Of a DNA stretch of 42,690 nucleotides, positions 31,110-41,280 are shown one piece after another. The notes beneath the pieces are model-generated. The model saw only the letters and a list, made by a program, of their open reading frames with translations, was not told where the DNA came from and did not search any database. Position 1 is the stretch's first letter. Each line of letters opens with the position of its first letter. Source of the stretch: Purshia tridentata (lineage: Eukaryota; Streptophyta; Magnoliopsida; Rosales; Rosaceae); contig QANT01004970.1 in the NCBI GenBank assembly GCA_003254885.1, forward strand, positions 1 to 42,690. The letters run 5' to 3'. The position numbers and the translations under genes were made by a program.

Positions 31110-31859
31110 GCGGTATAAAAAACCTGATACCAATTCTGCTTTCCTTTTAGTCAGGCCTGTAAACTATCTCAATAACACGTACTCACACATAATAACGCAT
31201 GCACCTTCATTTTGTTCACATGACCCACTTCAACAACTCTCACTCATTACTAATGAAATCCTCTCTCGATCTTTTTGGCTTTTCAAAACATAAAATCTAA
31301 ATTCTATGTGATAATTTCACTATCACATTCTGTTAAAGTTTTATACTTTTAATCGTTAGTTCTTATCCAGACTTAATTAGTATATGCTGAGAATATTATA
31401 ATTTTATAATTTTCATTTTTATAAGTCATAGCTAGGTAGTTTGAGTAAGATTTATCTAATTTATAAATTAGACATATCTAATTTATATATGTGTTAATTT
31501 CTTGTTGGAAGATGTCCCCAATCAAAGAAATTTCTGGCTCCGTACTGTGTGTTACATTAGTTCGTAACCAAAGATTAGGAGAAGAGTTTGTGCACAAAAA
31601 TTTTACAAACGAGGGAATAAAAAAAGAACAAAAAGAAAACAGTACTTGTTCACTTTCTGTCTGTGTCGGTCTCCATGATTTCAAATTTTCCTTCTTTGAG
31701 TAAACACCTGGCACCACACGTTATCTCAGAAGAGGATAGATATTCCCCGCCAGAAGTCGTCAAAACCATGAAGGAGCTGCTTCAATTAATTCACTCTCAA
31801 TATCTACACATCTCCAAAAGCAGTACTTCCTCTACAAGCTCTCGATCTCAAGCTTGTGA
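31110..31859 (+). promoter_or_regulatory. Upstream region of the plus-strand CCX gene
   Basis: AT-rich to about 31500, then mixed composition and a C/T-rich leader from about 31780. The transcription start is unknown. Upstream ATGs at 31675 and 31768 open one frame that runs past the CCX start. Confidence 0.4.
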
Positions 31860-31992
31860 ATGGCAATCTCAACCTCCATATCTCAACCCAACAAGCTCTC
31901 TCTATTCCTCAACATATCCTTTCTCTTCCTCTTATCTCTCTTCCTCATCACAACCTCTCTCCAACCCACTAATTACAACTCAACCTCATTGA
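31675..31992 (+). other. Overlapping upstream open frame (105 codons)
   Basis: The ATG at 31675, with an in-frame ATG at 31768 in good context (A at -3), opens a frame that ends at 31992, 130 bases beyond the CCX start codon and in another frame. Its C-terminal half is Ser/Pro/Tyr-rich, as expected from reading the leader and N-terminal codons out of frame. It could restrain CCX translation if the mRNA starts upstream of it. A protein product is unlikely. Confidence 0.35.
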
Positions 31993-33593
31993 TTATTCTC
32001 AGTGACAAGCACAAAGTTGATGATGGCTGCATCAACCTCCATAAATACACAGACTCGGAATCCAAGTGCTTGTATGTCAAAAACCAAATAGGCTGCAGGC
32101 CTGATGGGTTCATAAACTATCTCCAAATATTTTACTGCAATTTTGGGCAGTTCCCATTTCTAGGCCATGCTTCAATTCTCCTTTGGCTTCTTGTTTTGTT
32201 CTATCTATTGGGAAACACAGCCTCCAATTTCTTCTGTTCCTCCTTAGAGAGCTTGTCCAAACTCCTAAAGCTCTCCCCCACCATCGCCGGAGTCACCCTC
32301 CTTTCGCTTGGAAATGGGGCCCCGGACGTCTTTTCCAGCGTTGTTTCCTTCACAACATCCGGAGGAGACGGCAACGTTGGTCTAAACAGTGTGTTGGGTG
32401 GCGCATTCTTTGTGTCAAGCATTGTGGTGGGAGTTATTGGCATAGCAATGAGCCCTCAACATATTTCAGTTGATGAGGGCAGTTTTAAAAGAGATGTCCT
32501 CTTCTTCTTGTTCTCTCTCTCATCTCTTCTTGTGATCATAGTTATTGGGAGGATCAACTTGTGGGGTGCCATTGCTTTTGTTGCTATTTACTTCGTGTAT
32601 GTTGGGACTGTTTCAGCCACACAGTTGTGCAAAAGGCAAAAGAGAGAAAAGGTCACATTCGGGAAAGTTGTTGATTTAGAATATGCTACTACTACAACAG
32701 TACCACTATTGGGCTATGTTGGTGATGATGATAAAGCTGGTCTTGGTCTTGAGGATCAAGATCAAAATCATGGGTTGCTTGATCTTGATCATTCATCACA
32801 ATCAAATGCTTGTTTCTATTTGGGAAAATTGATATATCTGTTGGAGTTGCCTCTCTCCTTGCCTAGAAGATTGACTATACCTGTTGTGAGTGAAGAGGGG
32901 TGGTCTAAGCCATTTGCAGTAATTTCTGTGACTTTGGCACCACTTTTTCTTGCTGCCCTTTGTAACTCACAAGGGGAAAATGGGGGTTCAAAAATTAGAT
33001 TGGTAACTTACTTGACTGCAGGGCTGATTGGGATTGTTTTTGGTAATCTTGCTTATGTGACTACAAAGAAGTTTGGTCCTCCAAAAAAGTGCTTGTTCCC
33101 TTGGCTTGTTGGAGGGTTTCTGATGAGTGTGGCTTGGACTTACATTACTGCTGAGGAATTGGTATCTTTGTTGGTTTCATATGGGAACATATTGGGTATT
33201 AGCCCTTCAATTCTAGGACTTACTGTTCTTGCTTGGGGTAACTCTCTTGGAGATTTGATAGCTAATGTTGCTATGGCAATCAATGGTGGGCCAGATGGGG
33301 CCCAAATTGCAATCACAGGATGCTATGCTGGGCCCATGTTCAACACATTGGTGGGAGTAGGATTGCCACTTGTTTTGTCAACATGGTATGAGTATCCAGC
33401 CTCATATGTCATCCCTACTGACCACTCTCTCTATGAGACACTCGGATTTCTCATTGGCGGCTTGCTTTGGGCGCTTGTGATTTTGCCAAGGAAGAATATG
33501 AAGCCGGATCGTTATATGGGGAGTGGCCTCCTGGTAATATACTTGTGTTTCCTGTTTATGAGGCTAGCCAGGCTCTTGATCACGGGCCTGTAG
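31860..33593 (+). CDS. Cation/calcium exchanger (CCX), intronless
   Basis: A 577-aa member of the plant CCX branch of the Ca2+/cation antiporter superfamily, related to K+-dependent Na+/Ca2+ exchangers; these membrane proteins exchange cations across endomembrane or plasma membranes. The alpha-1 repeat motif GNGAPDVFSS is at residues 151-160 and the alpha-2 motif GNSLGDLIAN at 460-469, both with the family's acidic residue. A hydrophobic N-terminal segment (about 16-34) is followed by a loop with four Cys (57, 70, 79, 93) and then clusters of membrane segments. A hydrophilic central loop lies at about 256-315. Length and lack of introns fit the family. The ATG at 31860 precedes the N-terminal membrane segment; its context has G at +4 but T at -3. 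Its closest relative here is the minus-strand copy: W109-S160 differs from it at two of 52 residues. Ion specificity and exact CCX number cannot be told. Confidence 0.95.
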   Translation: MAISTSISQPNKLSLFLNISFLFLLSLFLITTSLQPTNYNSTSLIILSDKHKVDDGCINLHKYTDSESKCLYVKNQIGCRPDGFINYLQIFYCNFGQFPFLGHASILLWLLVLFYLLGNTASNFFCSSLESLSKLLKLSPTIAGVTLLSLGNGAPDVFSSVVSFTTSGGDGNVGLNSVLGGAFFVSSIVVGVIGIAMSPQHISVDEGSFKRDVLFFLFSLSSLLVIIVIGRINLWGAIAFVAIYFVYVGTVSATQLCKRQKREKVTFGKVVDLEYATTTTVPLLGYVGDDDKAGLGLEDQDQNHGLLDLDHSSQSNACFYLGKLIYLLELPLSLPRRLTIPVVSEEGWSKPFAVISVTLAPLFLAALCNSQGENGGSKIRLVTYLTAGLIGIVFGNLAYVTTKKFGPPKKCLFPWLVGGFLMSVAWTYITAEELVSLLVSYGNILGISPSILGLTVLAWGNSLGDLIANVAMAINGGPDGAQIAITGCYAGPMFNTLVGVGLPLVLSTWYEYPASYVIPTDHSLYETLGFLIGGLLWALVILPRKNMKPDRYMGSGLLVIYLCFLFMRLARLLITGL

Positions 33594-34205
33594 TTTTAAT
33601 GGTAATTATTTTGTATAACCGTAACACTGTCATTTAGTGTAATTAATTCATATGTAATTTTATCGTACGCCTATATAATAACAGGGTGGTGTTTCAATTA
33701 TACAAAATATTTTTTCCACATTCACAACTAGAATTCATAGTTTTTTGCCAATCGATCACTGTGCCAGAAAAGAAATATATGTCTAAAAGTGTGAAGCTTT
33801 GTAATTTTCCATTTGTAACAGTACTATATATTTTGCATTCGTCAGAGGATCAGGTGGTTTGAGGCAAATTAACCAAAAATAGAGAGAGAAGAGGAGAATA
33901 ATGCATCCAGCTTCAAAAAGTACAGTAGATAAGGGTTTACAAGCTTTCTCCCATCAGCTTCACTGAAGTTTTTCGAATATTTATTTATCTCTTCTGAAAA
34001 GGTCATCTTTACTTTAATAATAAATAAGTTATTAGTTATAGTTCAACATAGTAAATATATAAAACATTAAATAAAATGGCATTTTTTTTACTTTATATCA
34101 TTCTCTTTTTTTCTTTTATCAACTTAAGTATAGTTTATGAGTTTTTGAATTCAGAATCTCCTCTAATAAGAGACTGTATATCATTCACTAAATCAAACTA
34201 TTATT
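33594..34205 (+). other. 3' flank of the plus-strand CCX gene
   Basis: Presumed 3' UTR and intergenic DNA. No other feature seen. Confidence 0.4.
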
Positions 34206-34757
34206 AGCTAGGGAAATGCCCACAAGTAGATTAAATTAATTTCGGAATGACTTTTTTAAATCATTCAAACATTTTTGAATTTTTTTAGCTCTTTGGTACA
34301 AAATGGGACAAAAATACCTCCACTCCATTACAAGGCTTGTACAAATGGTGTATAGGCAGTGGACAAATGGTGGACACGTAACTCGTGTTACAGGACTATA
34401 CTGTCCTTGGTTTGTCCACTATTTGTGTACACCATTTGTACAAGCCTTATAATGGAATGAGAGTATTTTTGTCTCATTTTGTATCAAAGAGCTAAAAAAG
34501 TCCAAAAACATTTGAATGATCTAAAAAAGTCATTTTAAAATTAATTTGATCTATTTGTAAAAATTTTCCTATTAGATATTATACATCATTAGTGTACACC
34601 ATTTGTACAAGCCTTATAATGGAATGGGGGTATTTTTATCTCATTTTGTGTCAAAAAGCTAAAAAAATCTAAAAACATTTAAATGATCTAAAAAAGTCAT
34701 TTGAAAATTAATTTAATCTATTTGTGAAAATTTTCCTCTTAGACATTATACATCATT
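34206..34757. mobile_element. Fold-back element with duplicated right arm
   Basis: The left arm (34211-34370: AATGACTTTTTTAAATCATT, then AGCTCTTTGGTACAAAATG, CATTACAAGGCTTGTACAAA) is the inverse of the right arm at 34425-34571. The right arm with its flank up to ATTATACATCATT (34425-34590) is repeated at 34592-34757 (period 167). It has no coding capacity. The element is about 360 bp without the extra arm. Confidence 0.8.
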
Positions 34758-35823
34758 GAAAAGCCTGTCCAATTAAAATGAGAAAATGTAAGAAAACCCT
34801 AACAAATAAAAAGTGAAAGAAAAAAACATACATGCACTAAGTTCAAAATTTTGTCATACCTCCACTTGGATCACTCCTTTCAAGATGGTTCAGAGTAATC
34901 ATGTGGTCCATACACAGTCATGGACATGATGAGTTCACCCTAAACATGAACCAGCTGGAGAGACAAGGGTTGACCCAATATAGTAGTGGGACATAGGTCC
35001 AATCGGTGGTGTGTTGTATATATCTTTGCCTCTTTGGTGAGGTTAAGATTTGTGTTGTATAACAAATTAATTATTAATTGTCCTTGATTCTTAATATTTG
35101 AGCGTGATCTCTTCATATTGCTTTTGTTCAAGAATATATAATGAGACAAGCAGTTGTCCTTTTAAGTAATCAATTAGTAATATGTTACTTATCGTTAATG
35201 GTCCCTATCGATCGATGGAAATATTCTATCATCAAAAACTTGAAGGCTAGCTTGAAGGTGCGTAGAGAAATGATCTCCTATTATTTTCACTCCACCAAAA
35301 GAAAAGAGATATGGAAATAGCATACAATTATTGATGGTCTTGTCGACTTGCTAATATCACATTGCTCTATCCGTTTTAAAGCTTGTCAAGGCATGAATAA
35401 AGCAAGATAGATAGATGTACCTCCCTCACTACCACATAGGTCAAAAATGCTTGGCCATGCATGTGCCCATGTTGTGGACAATACATGCAATAAATAAAAT
35501 TGGACAAAAGCTTTGTGACCATTCTGTAAACATCGCTTGCTGCTGCACTGTGCCAAAAAACTGACACTGTTGAATTGACTCCAATGATATATATACATAT
35601 ATGATGCATGCATATAACTTATTACATGTATGTTTTGTAAATTCAATTCTCATAATCTATATATATAAAAGGAGAAGGAGAAATTTAAATATTCAAAAAT
35701 TCAATATTGCCCTTTTTTAATTAGAATTGAAAAGTAAAATAAAATAGATCGAAGCCACTTACCCGATTACCTCTTTTGCAAGAAAAATAATTTTTTTATT
35801 AAAAGGCATGCGCTATGCAATAA
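34758..35823. other. Intergenic, no gene recognised
   Basis: Only short frames without domain signals. Three overlapping minus-strand frames at 35376-35653 are mutually exclusive and unsupported. A TATATATATAAAAGGAG phrase near 35660 resembles some Helitron or LTR ends but cannot be confirmed. Confidence 0.45.
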
Positions 35824-35967
35824 AAATCATATTCAGTATAATAATGACACTTAAGATAATAAAATAAATGTGATAAAGATAGTACTATTCTAAAAAAATC
35901 ATATTCAGTATAATAATAACAATTCAGATAATAAAATAAATGTGATAAAGATAGTACTATTCTTATC
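35824..35967. repeat. Two-copy tandem repeat, period 72
   Basis: AAATCATATTCAGTATAATA and the following 52 bases, ending AAAGATAGTACTATTCT, occur at 35824 and 35896 with three or so changes. Confidence 0.9.
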
Positions 35968-37005
35968 TTAATTTCTCTCTCTTTCTCTCTCTCTTTCTTT
36001 TTCTTTCTTTGATAGACAACAAAGTTTGGCACAGTTTGTTTGAACTCATATGCATGTTTCCTAGCCATTAATTATGAAATTTATTAGGTGTCCTCGTCTC
36101 ACTTTGTGCAAATAGTCTTTGTCCAAACCTCTTGCTCTCTCCATTTTTTGGTTTTCAATTTTTTTGTCTTTCTGTGGAGTCAATTCCATCACGTGGTACA
36201 GTTTTGAAGTGCTCGCATTTCTTTTTCGTTAACATTACAATTATTGATCAATTACAAATAAAAAGAAGAAAAATAAAAAAGAGAAGTGTGTGCAAAATAG
36301 GAGTGCGAAAATTTAAACGGCTATATATGTTTGTTTCTGTTTCAACATTTTCTATGCTTTATTCTTTCTTTATTTTCTTTAAAATTTGTCTAATAAACAT
36401 ATCTAGTATGAATTCTTCACCTTTATTTTTTTATATTAATTCTTATAATATAACCTTTAATTTAAATACTAAATTGCAAATTCAAAAAGCTTATTCTTAA
36501 GGTCCAAAACAACTTCATATATTCCACGTATCAATACAGAAAACATAAACAGACAAATAAAATTTGGAAACCACATTTGACAGTTGACAAGAAAGTTCAG
36601 TAGCCTTTTTCTTCATTAAAAAAAATGATGCAATTAATTGAACAAAACTACAATTAGAATTGATTCATTACTTGTCTAGTAGCCTAGAATAGTCTGCAAA
36701 ATATATGATGAGGCTACAAATGTGTATGCAAATGCGAAGGACCCACTTAACAAAATTCCAAGTTGATGGCACGATCGATGCGAGACTTTATAAATTTTCC
36801 ATATTTAATTTGAGCTCGAATTAATTTTCTGAAATTTGTTTAATGTCATTGGAATTTTTATAATTATTTTGGTAAATTTGGAAAAGGGAATCTTTTGTGT
36901 TATATTGGATTTATTTAACTAGGTTTTCGAGATTAACTGGTCAAAGTATGTAAGACTATGGTTACATAGTACATGTCGATACGAATCAAACATGTAGAAT
37001 CGTTC
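35968..37005. other. Intergenic, AT-rich
   Basis: A CT-rich run at 35975-36010 and a CACGTG at 36190. The plus-strand frame 36132-36500 is low-complexity and unsupported. Confidence 0.45.
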
Positions 37006-37234
37006 CAAATTATTGAAGAAATAAGAAATCGAAATAAAAATAGACTCAATACGATTCAATTTTTTCCTCCAATTAGTAAATACTCATAAAAACTATTATA
37101 ATAACTAAAAATTAAGGTACAAATTATTGAAGAAATAAGAAATCGAAATAAAAACTAGACTCAATACGATTCAATTTTTTCCTCCAATTAGTAAATACTC
37201 ATAAAAACTATTATAATAACTCAAAATTAAGGTT
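37006..37234. repeat. Two-copy tandem duplication, period 114
   Basis: CAAATTATTGAAGAAATAAG onward, 114 bases, is repeated at 37120 with only two small differences, so the duplication looks recent. Confidence 0.92.
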
Positions 37235-37923
37235 TTAACATAACCAAACAGCAAATAAAATGTAACAAAATATATTTATAATTGCATACAAAAACAAGTC
37301 AAACATTACTCGTCTCGCAATACTTATTAAGGTTACGTAATCAAGTTTTTTTTTCATGTTTTTTTGAATGGATAACATAGCTAAGTCATTCAATTTTTCT
37401 TGTAACAGAGTTAACCAAAGGTAAGATTGGATCAAATTCAATTTTTTTTGGGCCATTGGATCAACTTCAACTTTGAATTGGGTAAATGAGCCCTTTTATA
37501 TTTTAGCTAAATAGATGGGCCTCTCTTTTCTTTTTTTTTCATAATGGATGAGCCTTTTTGAAATGGGTTTTTGTTTTTCCACCTGGCTCTTCTTATCTAC
37601 GGCTGGCTCTGGTTGCAATTACAAATGCATCTCTATCTAAAAAATGGCTTCAACCGATATCAGGGATTCAAATGAGATTTGCATCTGCAAAGGTATATAT
37701 TTTTAAAAAAGAAAAAGCTTCAAACAACATAAAAGATTCAAACCAGATCTACAATTGTAAAAGAATTTGAAATCCAAAAATAGAAACATCAATGAAATTG
37801 ACAGATATCTAGATTTGTAAATCAAATGAGATGTCCAGCTATAAATTGAAATACAAAAGGCACAAAAATGAAGAAATATATCTCAAAACCAATTGGTAAT
37901 AGGAGGCATAACCCAAATCTTTT
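37235..37923. other. Intergenic, no gene recognised
   Basis: Short frames only. Simple A- and T-rich runs. Nothing assignable. Confidence 0.4.
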
Positions 37924-38197
37924 TAAGCCACTAGTAAAACCTTCACATTTTTAATGTGAGATTTCTCTCCACGCGTCCCCGTACGTATGACGTCATTCAA
38001 ACTTAACACGTGGACAATTTATATTAAGTGACATAGGAACACGTGTAACCGTTTGGATGAATCACGTGAATAATCTATTTTGATACCATGAAAAAATCTA
38101 AGCATTCATTCCAAATCCAATTTGGCTATAAGAAGAATAATCAAAACCTTTATAAACCACTAGTAAAGTCTTCACATTTTCAATGTAGAATTTCTCT
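37924..38197. repeat. Pair of 45-bp direct repeats 229 bp apart
   Basis: CCACTAGTAAAACCTTCACA..TTAATGTGAGATTTCTCT at 37924-37968 recurs as CCACTAGTAAAGTCTTCACA..TCAATGTAGAATTTCTCT at 38153-38197. The interval holds the ACGT-core cluster. It may be one duplicated unit or the remains of an element. Confidence 0.7.
37988..38068. promoter_or_regulatory. Cluster of ACGT-core (bZIP-type) sites
   Basis: TGACGTCA at 37988-37995, and CACGTG at 38007-38012, 38040-38045 and 38063-38068, within 81 bp; TACGTA lies just before (37982-37987). These are the core sites of ABRE/G-box/CRE-type bZIP binding. The cluster lies about 0.7 kb beyond the stop codon of the minus-strand CCX gene and far from any start codon I recognise. 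Confidence 0.55.
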
Positions 38198-38723
38198 TAA
38201 CAATAAAATGAGACCGGTTTATGAAATATTTACCAAATATTCTAATAAGAGAAGTTACTTAACGAAGCTACACAAAATCAAATCATAGATCGTATCTATA
38301 AGAATTGTATAACTGAAAATCACAATCACATAAAACTTAAACTTAGATTGAAGCAAATAGCAAAAAATTGTATAAAAATAGCACAAATTCAAATTCCATA
38401 ATCGAATGAGAAACCGAGACCTTGAAAATTCACAATTCAATGTTTATATATGATCCACTAACCACAATGTATCTGAAGTTCTACTTTTTCAACTTTGACA
38501 TTGAGATTGCATTAGACCCAAAAATTACAGAAGCAAACAATGCCGATTAATATTGACATTAACATGTTTCTACAGCTTTCGCTGCATGATAACACCTCAA
38601 ATGAAGCTAAAACAAGTGCTGCAGCTTATTAAGTTTGTCAACAACTATACACTAAACAAAGGTTGCAACTTGCAAGTTACTATTTACATCATAACCAATT
38701 ACAATTCAGTCATACCTTAGTTG
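38198..38723 (-). other. 3' flank of the minus-strand CCX gene
   Basis: Presumed 3' UTR near 38500-38723 and AT-rich flank beyond. No other feature. Confidence 0.4.
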
Positions 38724-40487
38724 CTAGGACTGGTATACCTCTAATATAAGTTGGAGTGACCCAAGTGTTTGAATCAACCTCAAAGACAGAGAAATGATGT
38801 ATACAACTAAAAGCCCACCTCCCAACACCCCATCAAGCCTCATATTCCTCCTTGGCAAAACTGCAAGTGCCCAAAGCAAGCCTCCTGCTAACAAACCTAA
38901 TGTCTCCAAGAGGTATGGATCTGTAACGATCACAACAGATGATGGGTATTGAGACCAAGAACTCCCAACAAGTGATAAGCCCAATCCAAACAGAGTGTTG
39001 AAGATGGGTCCAGCATAGCAGGCTGAAAAGGCAATCTGTGCTCCTTCTGGTCCACCATTCAAAGCCATTGTCAAATTGGTTATCAAATCCCCAAGTGAGT
39101 TACCCCAAGCAAGGACTGTCAGCCCTAATATAGCAGGACCTACACCTAATATGTACCCTACTGAAACTAACAACCCTACCAATTCTTGTGCTGTAATGTA
39201 ACTCCAAGTAACACTCATTAAGAACCCAGCAGCAAGCCAAGGAAGTAAGCAATTCTTTGGTGGGTTTGACTTCTCAGTTGTCACATATGCAACAAGGCCA
39301 AAAGCTATTCCAAAGATCAACCCAGTAACATATGTCACCAGACTTGTCTTGAAGGTAGCATTTTCATATTGATGGTTCCAAAGTGTTGACAAAAGCACTG
39401 GTGCTAGTGTCACTGAAGCAACTGCATATGGCTTAGACCATCTCTCTTCACAAACCACAGGAATAGTCAATCTTCTAGGCAGATAAAGAGGCATATTAAG
39501 TATGAAAATCACCACACGACAAGTAGATGATGATCTAAAATTAAAGCAGCAGCCTTTGTTGACTTGATCTACCTCAGAGGTGCCTTGTAGTACAGCTCCT
39601 CCGTCCTCTACAGCACTAAGATCTTCCTTTTCCATGCTGCTCAGAATTGGAGTATTCAAGTCACTGCCATAACTTGAATTCATACCATTTGATTCACTGT
39701 TTTCTTCACCCTTGTTCCAATGGTTATGTGAGATGTAAACCACAATCACATAAACAATATAGAGTGAAGAAAAAGCCATTGCACCCCACACATCTATTTC
39801 CTTCTGTACCAATATCAGAATCAAGCACCCAATAACCAAAAGGTAGAAGCAAATATCTCTTACAAAGTCAGATTTCTTAACTTTAATATGCCTTTGGCGC
39901 ATTGAAATGCTTATGATTCCAACCACAACACATGATACAAAGGAAGCACCCCCCAAAACTGTATTGAGACCAATTTCAGATGTGCCACCATCACCACCCA
40001 TAAATGAAACAAGACTAGAAAATACATCAGGGGCACCATTGCCAAGAGAAAGCAGAGTAACCCCAGCAATTGTAGGGGACAGTTTCAATAGCTTTGATAG
40101 ACTCTCAAGTGAAGAACAGAAGTACTCAGAAGCTGTATTCCCCAACAAATAAAACAAAACCAGAAGCCAGAAGAACATAAAACAATAACCAAAGAGGGGA
40201 TAACTACCAAAACTGCAATAAAAGATGTAAAGATAGTTAATATAGCCTTCGGAGACACATGGGTTTTTGGATTTAAGGTAGAGGCACTTAGCTTCATAGT
40301 CATCTAAGCTAAGAAAACCCTTGCAGCTCTGGTTATTGCTGACTCTGAAGAGATCAGAACTGCTTAGAACCACAGATTCTGAAGGGTGGAAATTTATAAT
40401 CAAGACAGCAAATGCCACCAAGAGAAAAGAGAGATTCAAGAAAATGATATAATTCCTGTACTGAGCTATGGCAACTAAGATACCCAT
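38724..40487 (-). CDS. Cation/calcium exchanger (CCX), intronless, paralogue of the plus-strand copy
   Basis: A 587-aa cation/calcium exchanger with uninterrupted coding sequence. Alpha-1 motif GNGAPDVFSS starts at residue 149 and alpha-2 motif GNSLGDLITN at 462. The hydrophobic N-terminal segment (about 14-33) and the four loop cysteines (55, 68, 77, 91) have the same spacing as in the other copy (13, 9, 14), so a conserved disulphide-type arrangement is plausible. The central hydrophilic loop (about 254-318, with acidic and Ser-rich stretches) is the main region of divergence between the two. The protein ends in LGSLQLILEVYQS, longer than its neighbour. The start ATG at 40487-40485 has G at -3 and G at +4. 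The two genes are tail to tail, about 5.1 kb apart, which points to an inverted local duplication. Which CCX number it corresponds to, and which ions it carries, cannot be read from sequence. Confidence 0.95.
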   Translation of the reverse strand: MGILVAIAQYRNYIIFLNLSFLLVAFAVLIINFHPSESVVLSSSDLFRVSNNQSCKGFLSLDDYEAKCLYLKSKNPCVSEGYINYLYIFYCSFGSYPLFGYCFMFFWLLVLFYLLGNTASEYFCSSLESLSKLLKLSPTIAGVTLLSLGNGAPDVFSSLVSFMGGDGGTSEIGLNTVLGGASFVSCVVVGIISISMRQRHIKVKKSDFVRDICFYLLVIGCLILILVQKEIDVWGAMAFSSLYIVYVIVVYISHNHWNKGEENSESNGMNSSYGSDLNTPILSSMEKEDLSAVEDGGAVLQGTSEVDQVNKGCCFNFRSSSTCRVVIFILNMPLYLPRRLTIPVVCEERWSKPYAVASVTLAPVLLSTLWNHQYENATFKTSLVTYVTGLIFGIAFGLVAYVTTEKSNPPKNCLLPWLAAGFLMSVTWSYITAQELVGLLVSVGYILGVGPAILGLTVLAWGNSLGDLITNLTMALNGGPEGAQIAFSACYAGPIFNTLFGLGLSLVGSSWSQYPSSVVIVTDPYLLETLGLLAGGLLWALAVLPRRNMRLDGVLGGGLLVVYIISLSLRLIQTLGSLQLILEVYQS

Positions 40488-40517
40488 TACAGAAATTCAA
40501 TCAAAGTTCAAACCCAC

Positions 40518-40726
40518 CTTTAAGAACCAAAAAAAGAATTGGAAAAATTCATGAGCAAGGAATTGGGTATATGGCAATTAGGCTATTTGGTCCATCCTAG
40601 ACAATATACAAACATTTCATCTGAACTTCAAGAAAGTATACTAAAAAAGCAAAAGGGTAGAAGAAACTGAAGGAAGTTAAAAGCCAAGTTGTGGGAGTGT
40701 TAGTGAAGGGTTTTGGAATTTGGTAC
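40518..40726 (-). other. Possible intron in the 5' UTR of the minus-strand CCX gene
   Basis: On the minus strand, GAAG/GTACCA at 40727/40726 and a T-rich tract ending TTCTTAAAG at 40518 (exon resuming GTGGG) make a plausible 209-nt GT-AG intron that ends 30 bases before the ATG. It would remove several upstream ATGs. Unproven. Confidence 0.4.
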
Positions 40727-40727
40727 C

Positions 40728-41280
40728 TTCTTTTGTGGTTGCTTCCGGTTGTGGAGGACAAGAAATGAGAATAGAAGTGGAGCCCATTTATTAATATTCC
40801 TAGTTTCTTTTTTTTTTTGACCAATAATATTCCTAGTTTCTAATTTCTCCATTTGTGGGTGAATTGTGAACAAAGATGGTGACACAGTTGAGAGGTCACT
40901 GACACACAGATGTCCTACGGTTGTGCCATTTCCATCAAAAAGAGAAAGGGTCCACCTGCATTAACGGAAAGGTACACGTGGCGATTGGTTAGACGTCCTC
41001 TTTGACGGTAACCAGCTTCGGTGAATACAATGTGAAACCCACGAAATAGACGTACGTGACAGCTTCAAAAATCTCATTTTTCTTCTTTTGGCTTTTTATT
41101 TTTTGATAAAATTAATCCTTTGTTTTTTTTTTGGCATAGGGATTAGGGATATGGTTCTTTTTTACTTAAGCAATAAGCATGTTCCATTCTCCACTAACCA
41201 CCGTCCACGTGTAGATCTTTAGACGAATTAAGAATTGGAGATAAAAGCTTTCCTCTTCTTTCCGCAAACGACGTTGACAT
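40728..41280 (-). promoter_or_regulatory. Promoter region of the minus-strand CCX gene with ABRE and W-box-like sites
   Basis: ACACGTGGC (strong ABRE form) at 40974-40982, a GACGTC at 40992-40997, CACGTG at 41206-41211, and TTGAC W-box cores at 41002-41006 and 41274-41278. This suggests stress or abscisic-acid control. Short sites occur by chance, so only the ABRE is notable. Confidence 0.45.

Noticed and set aside
32201..32443. Open minus-strand frame inside the plus-strand CCX gene, with a matching antisense frame (40152-39907) in the other copy
   Set aside because: Both lie over the highly conserved alpha-1 region, in the same register relative to the sense codons. Their similarity follows from sense-strand conservation and there is no independent support.
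35376..35653. Three overlapping minus-strand frames of 70-86 codons
   Set aside because: Mutually overlapping in different frames, no recognisable domain, AT-rich flank with TATATA runs; judged to be chance.
35650..35720. Possible Helitron 5' end (TCTATATATATAAAAG-like phrase)
   Set aside because: No 3' hairpin with CTRR end and no Helitron protein were found; the phrase is simple sequence.
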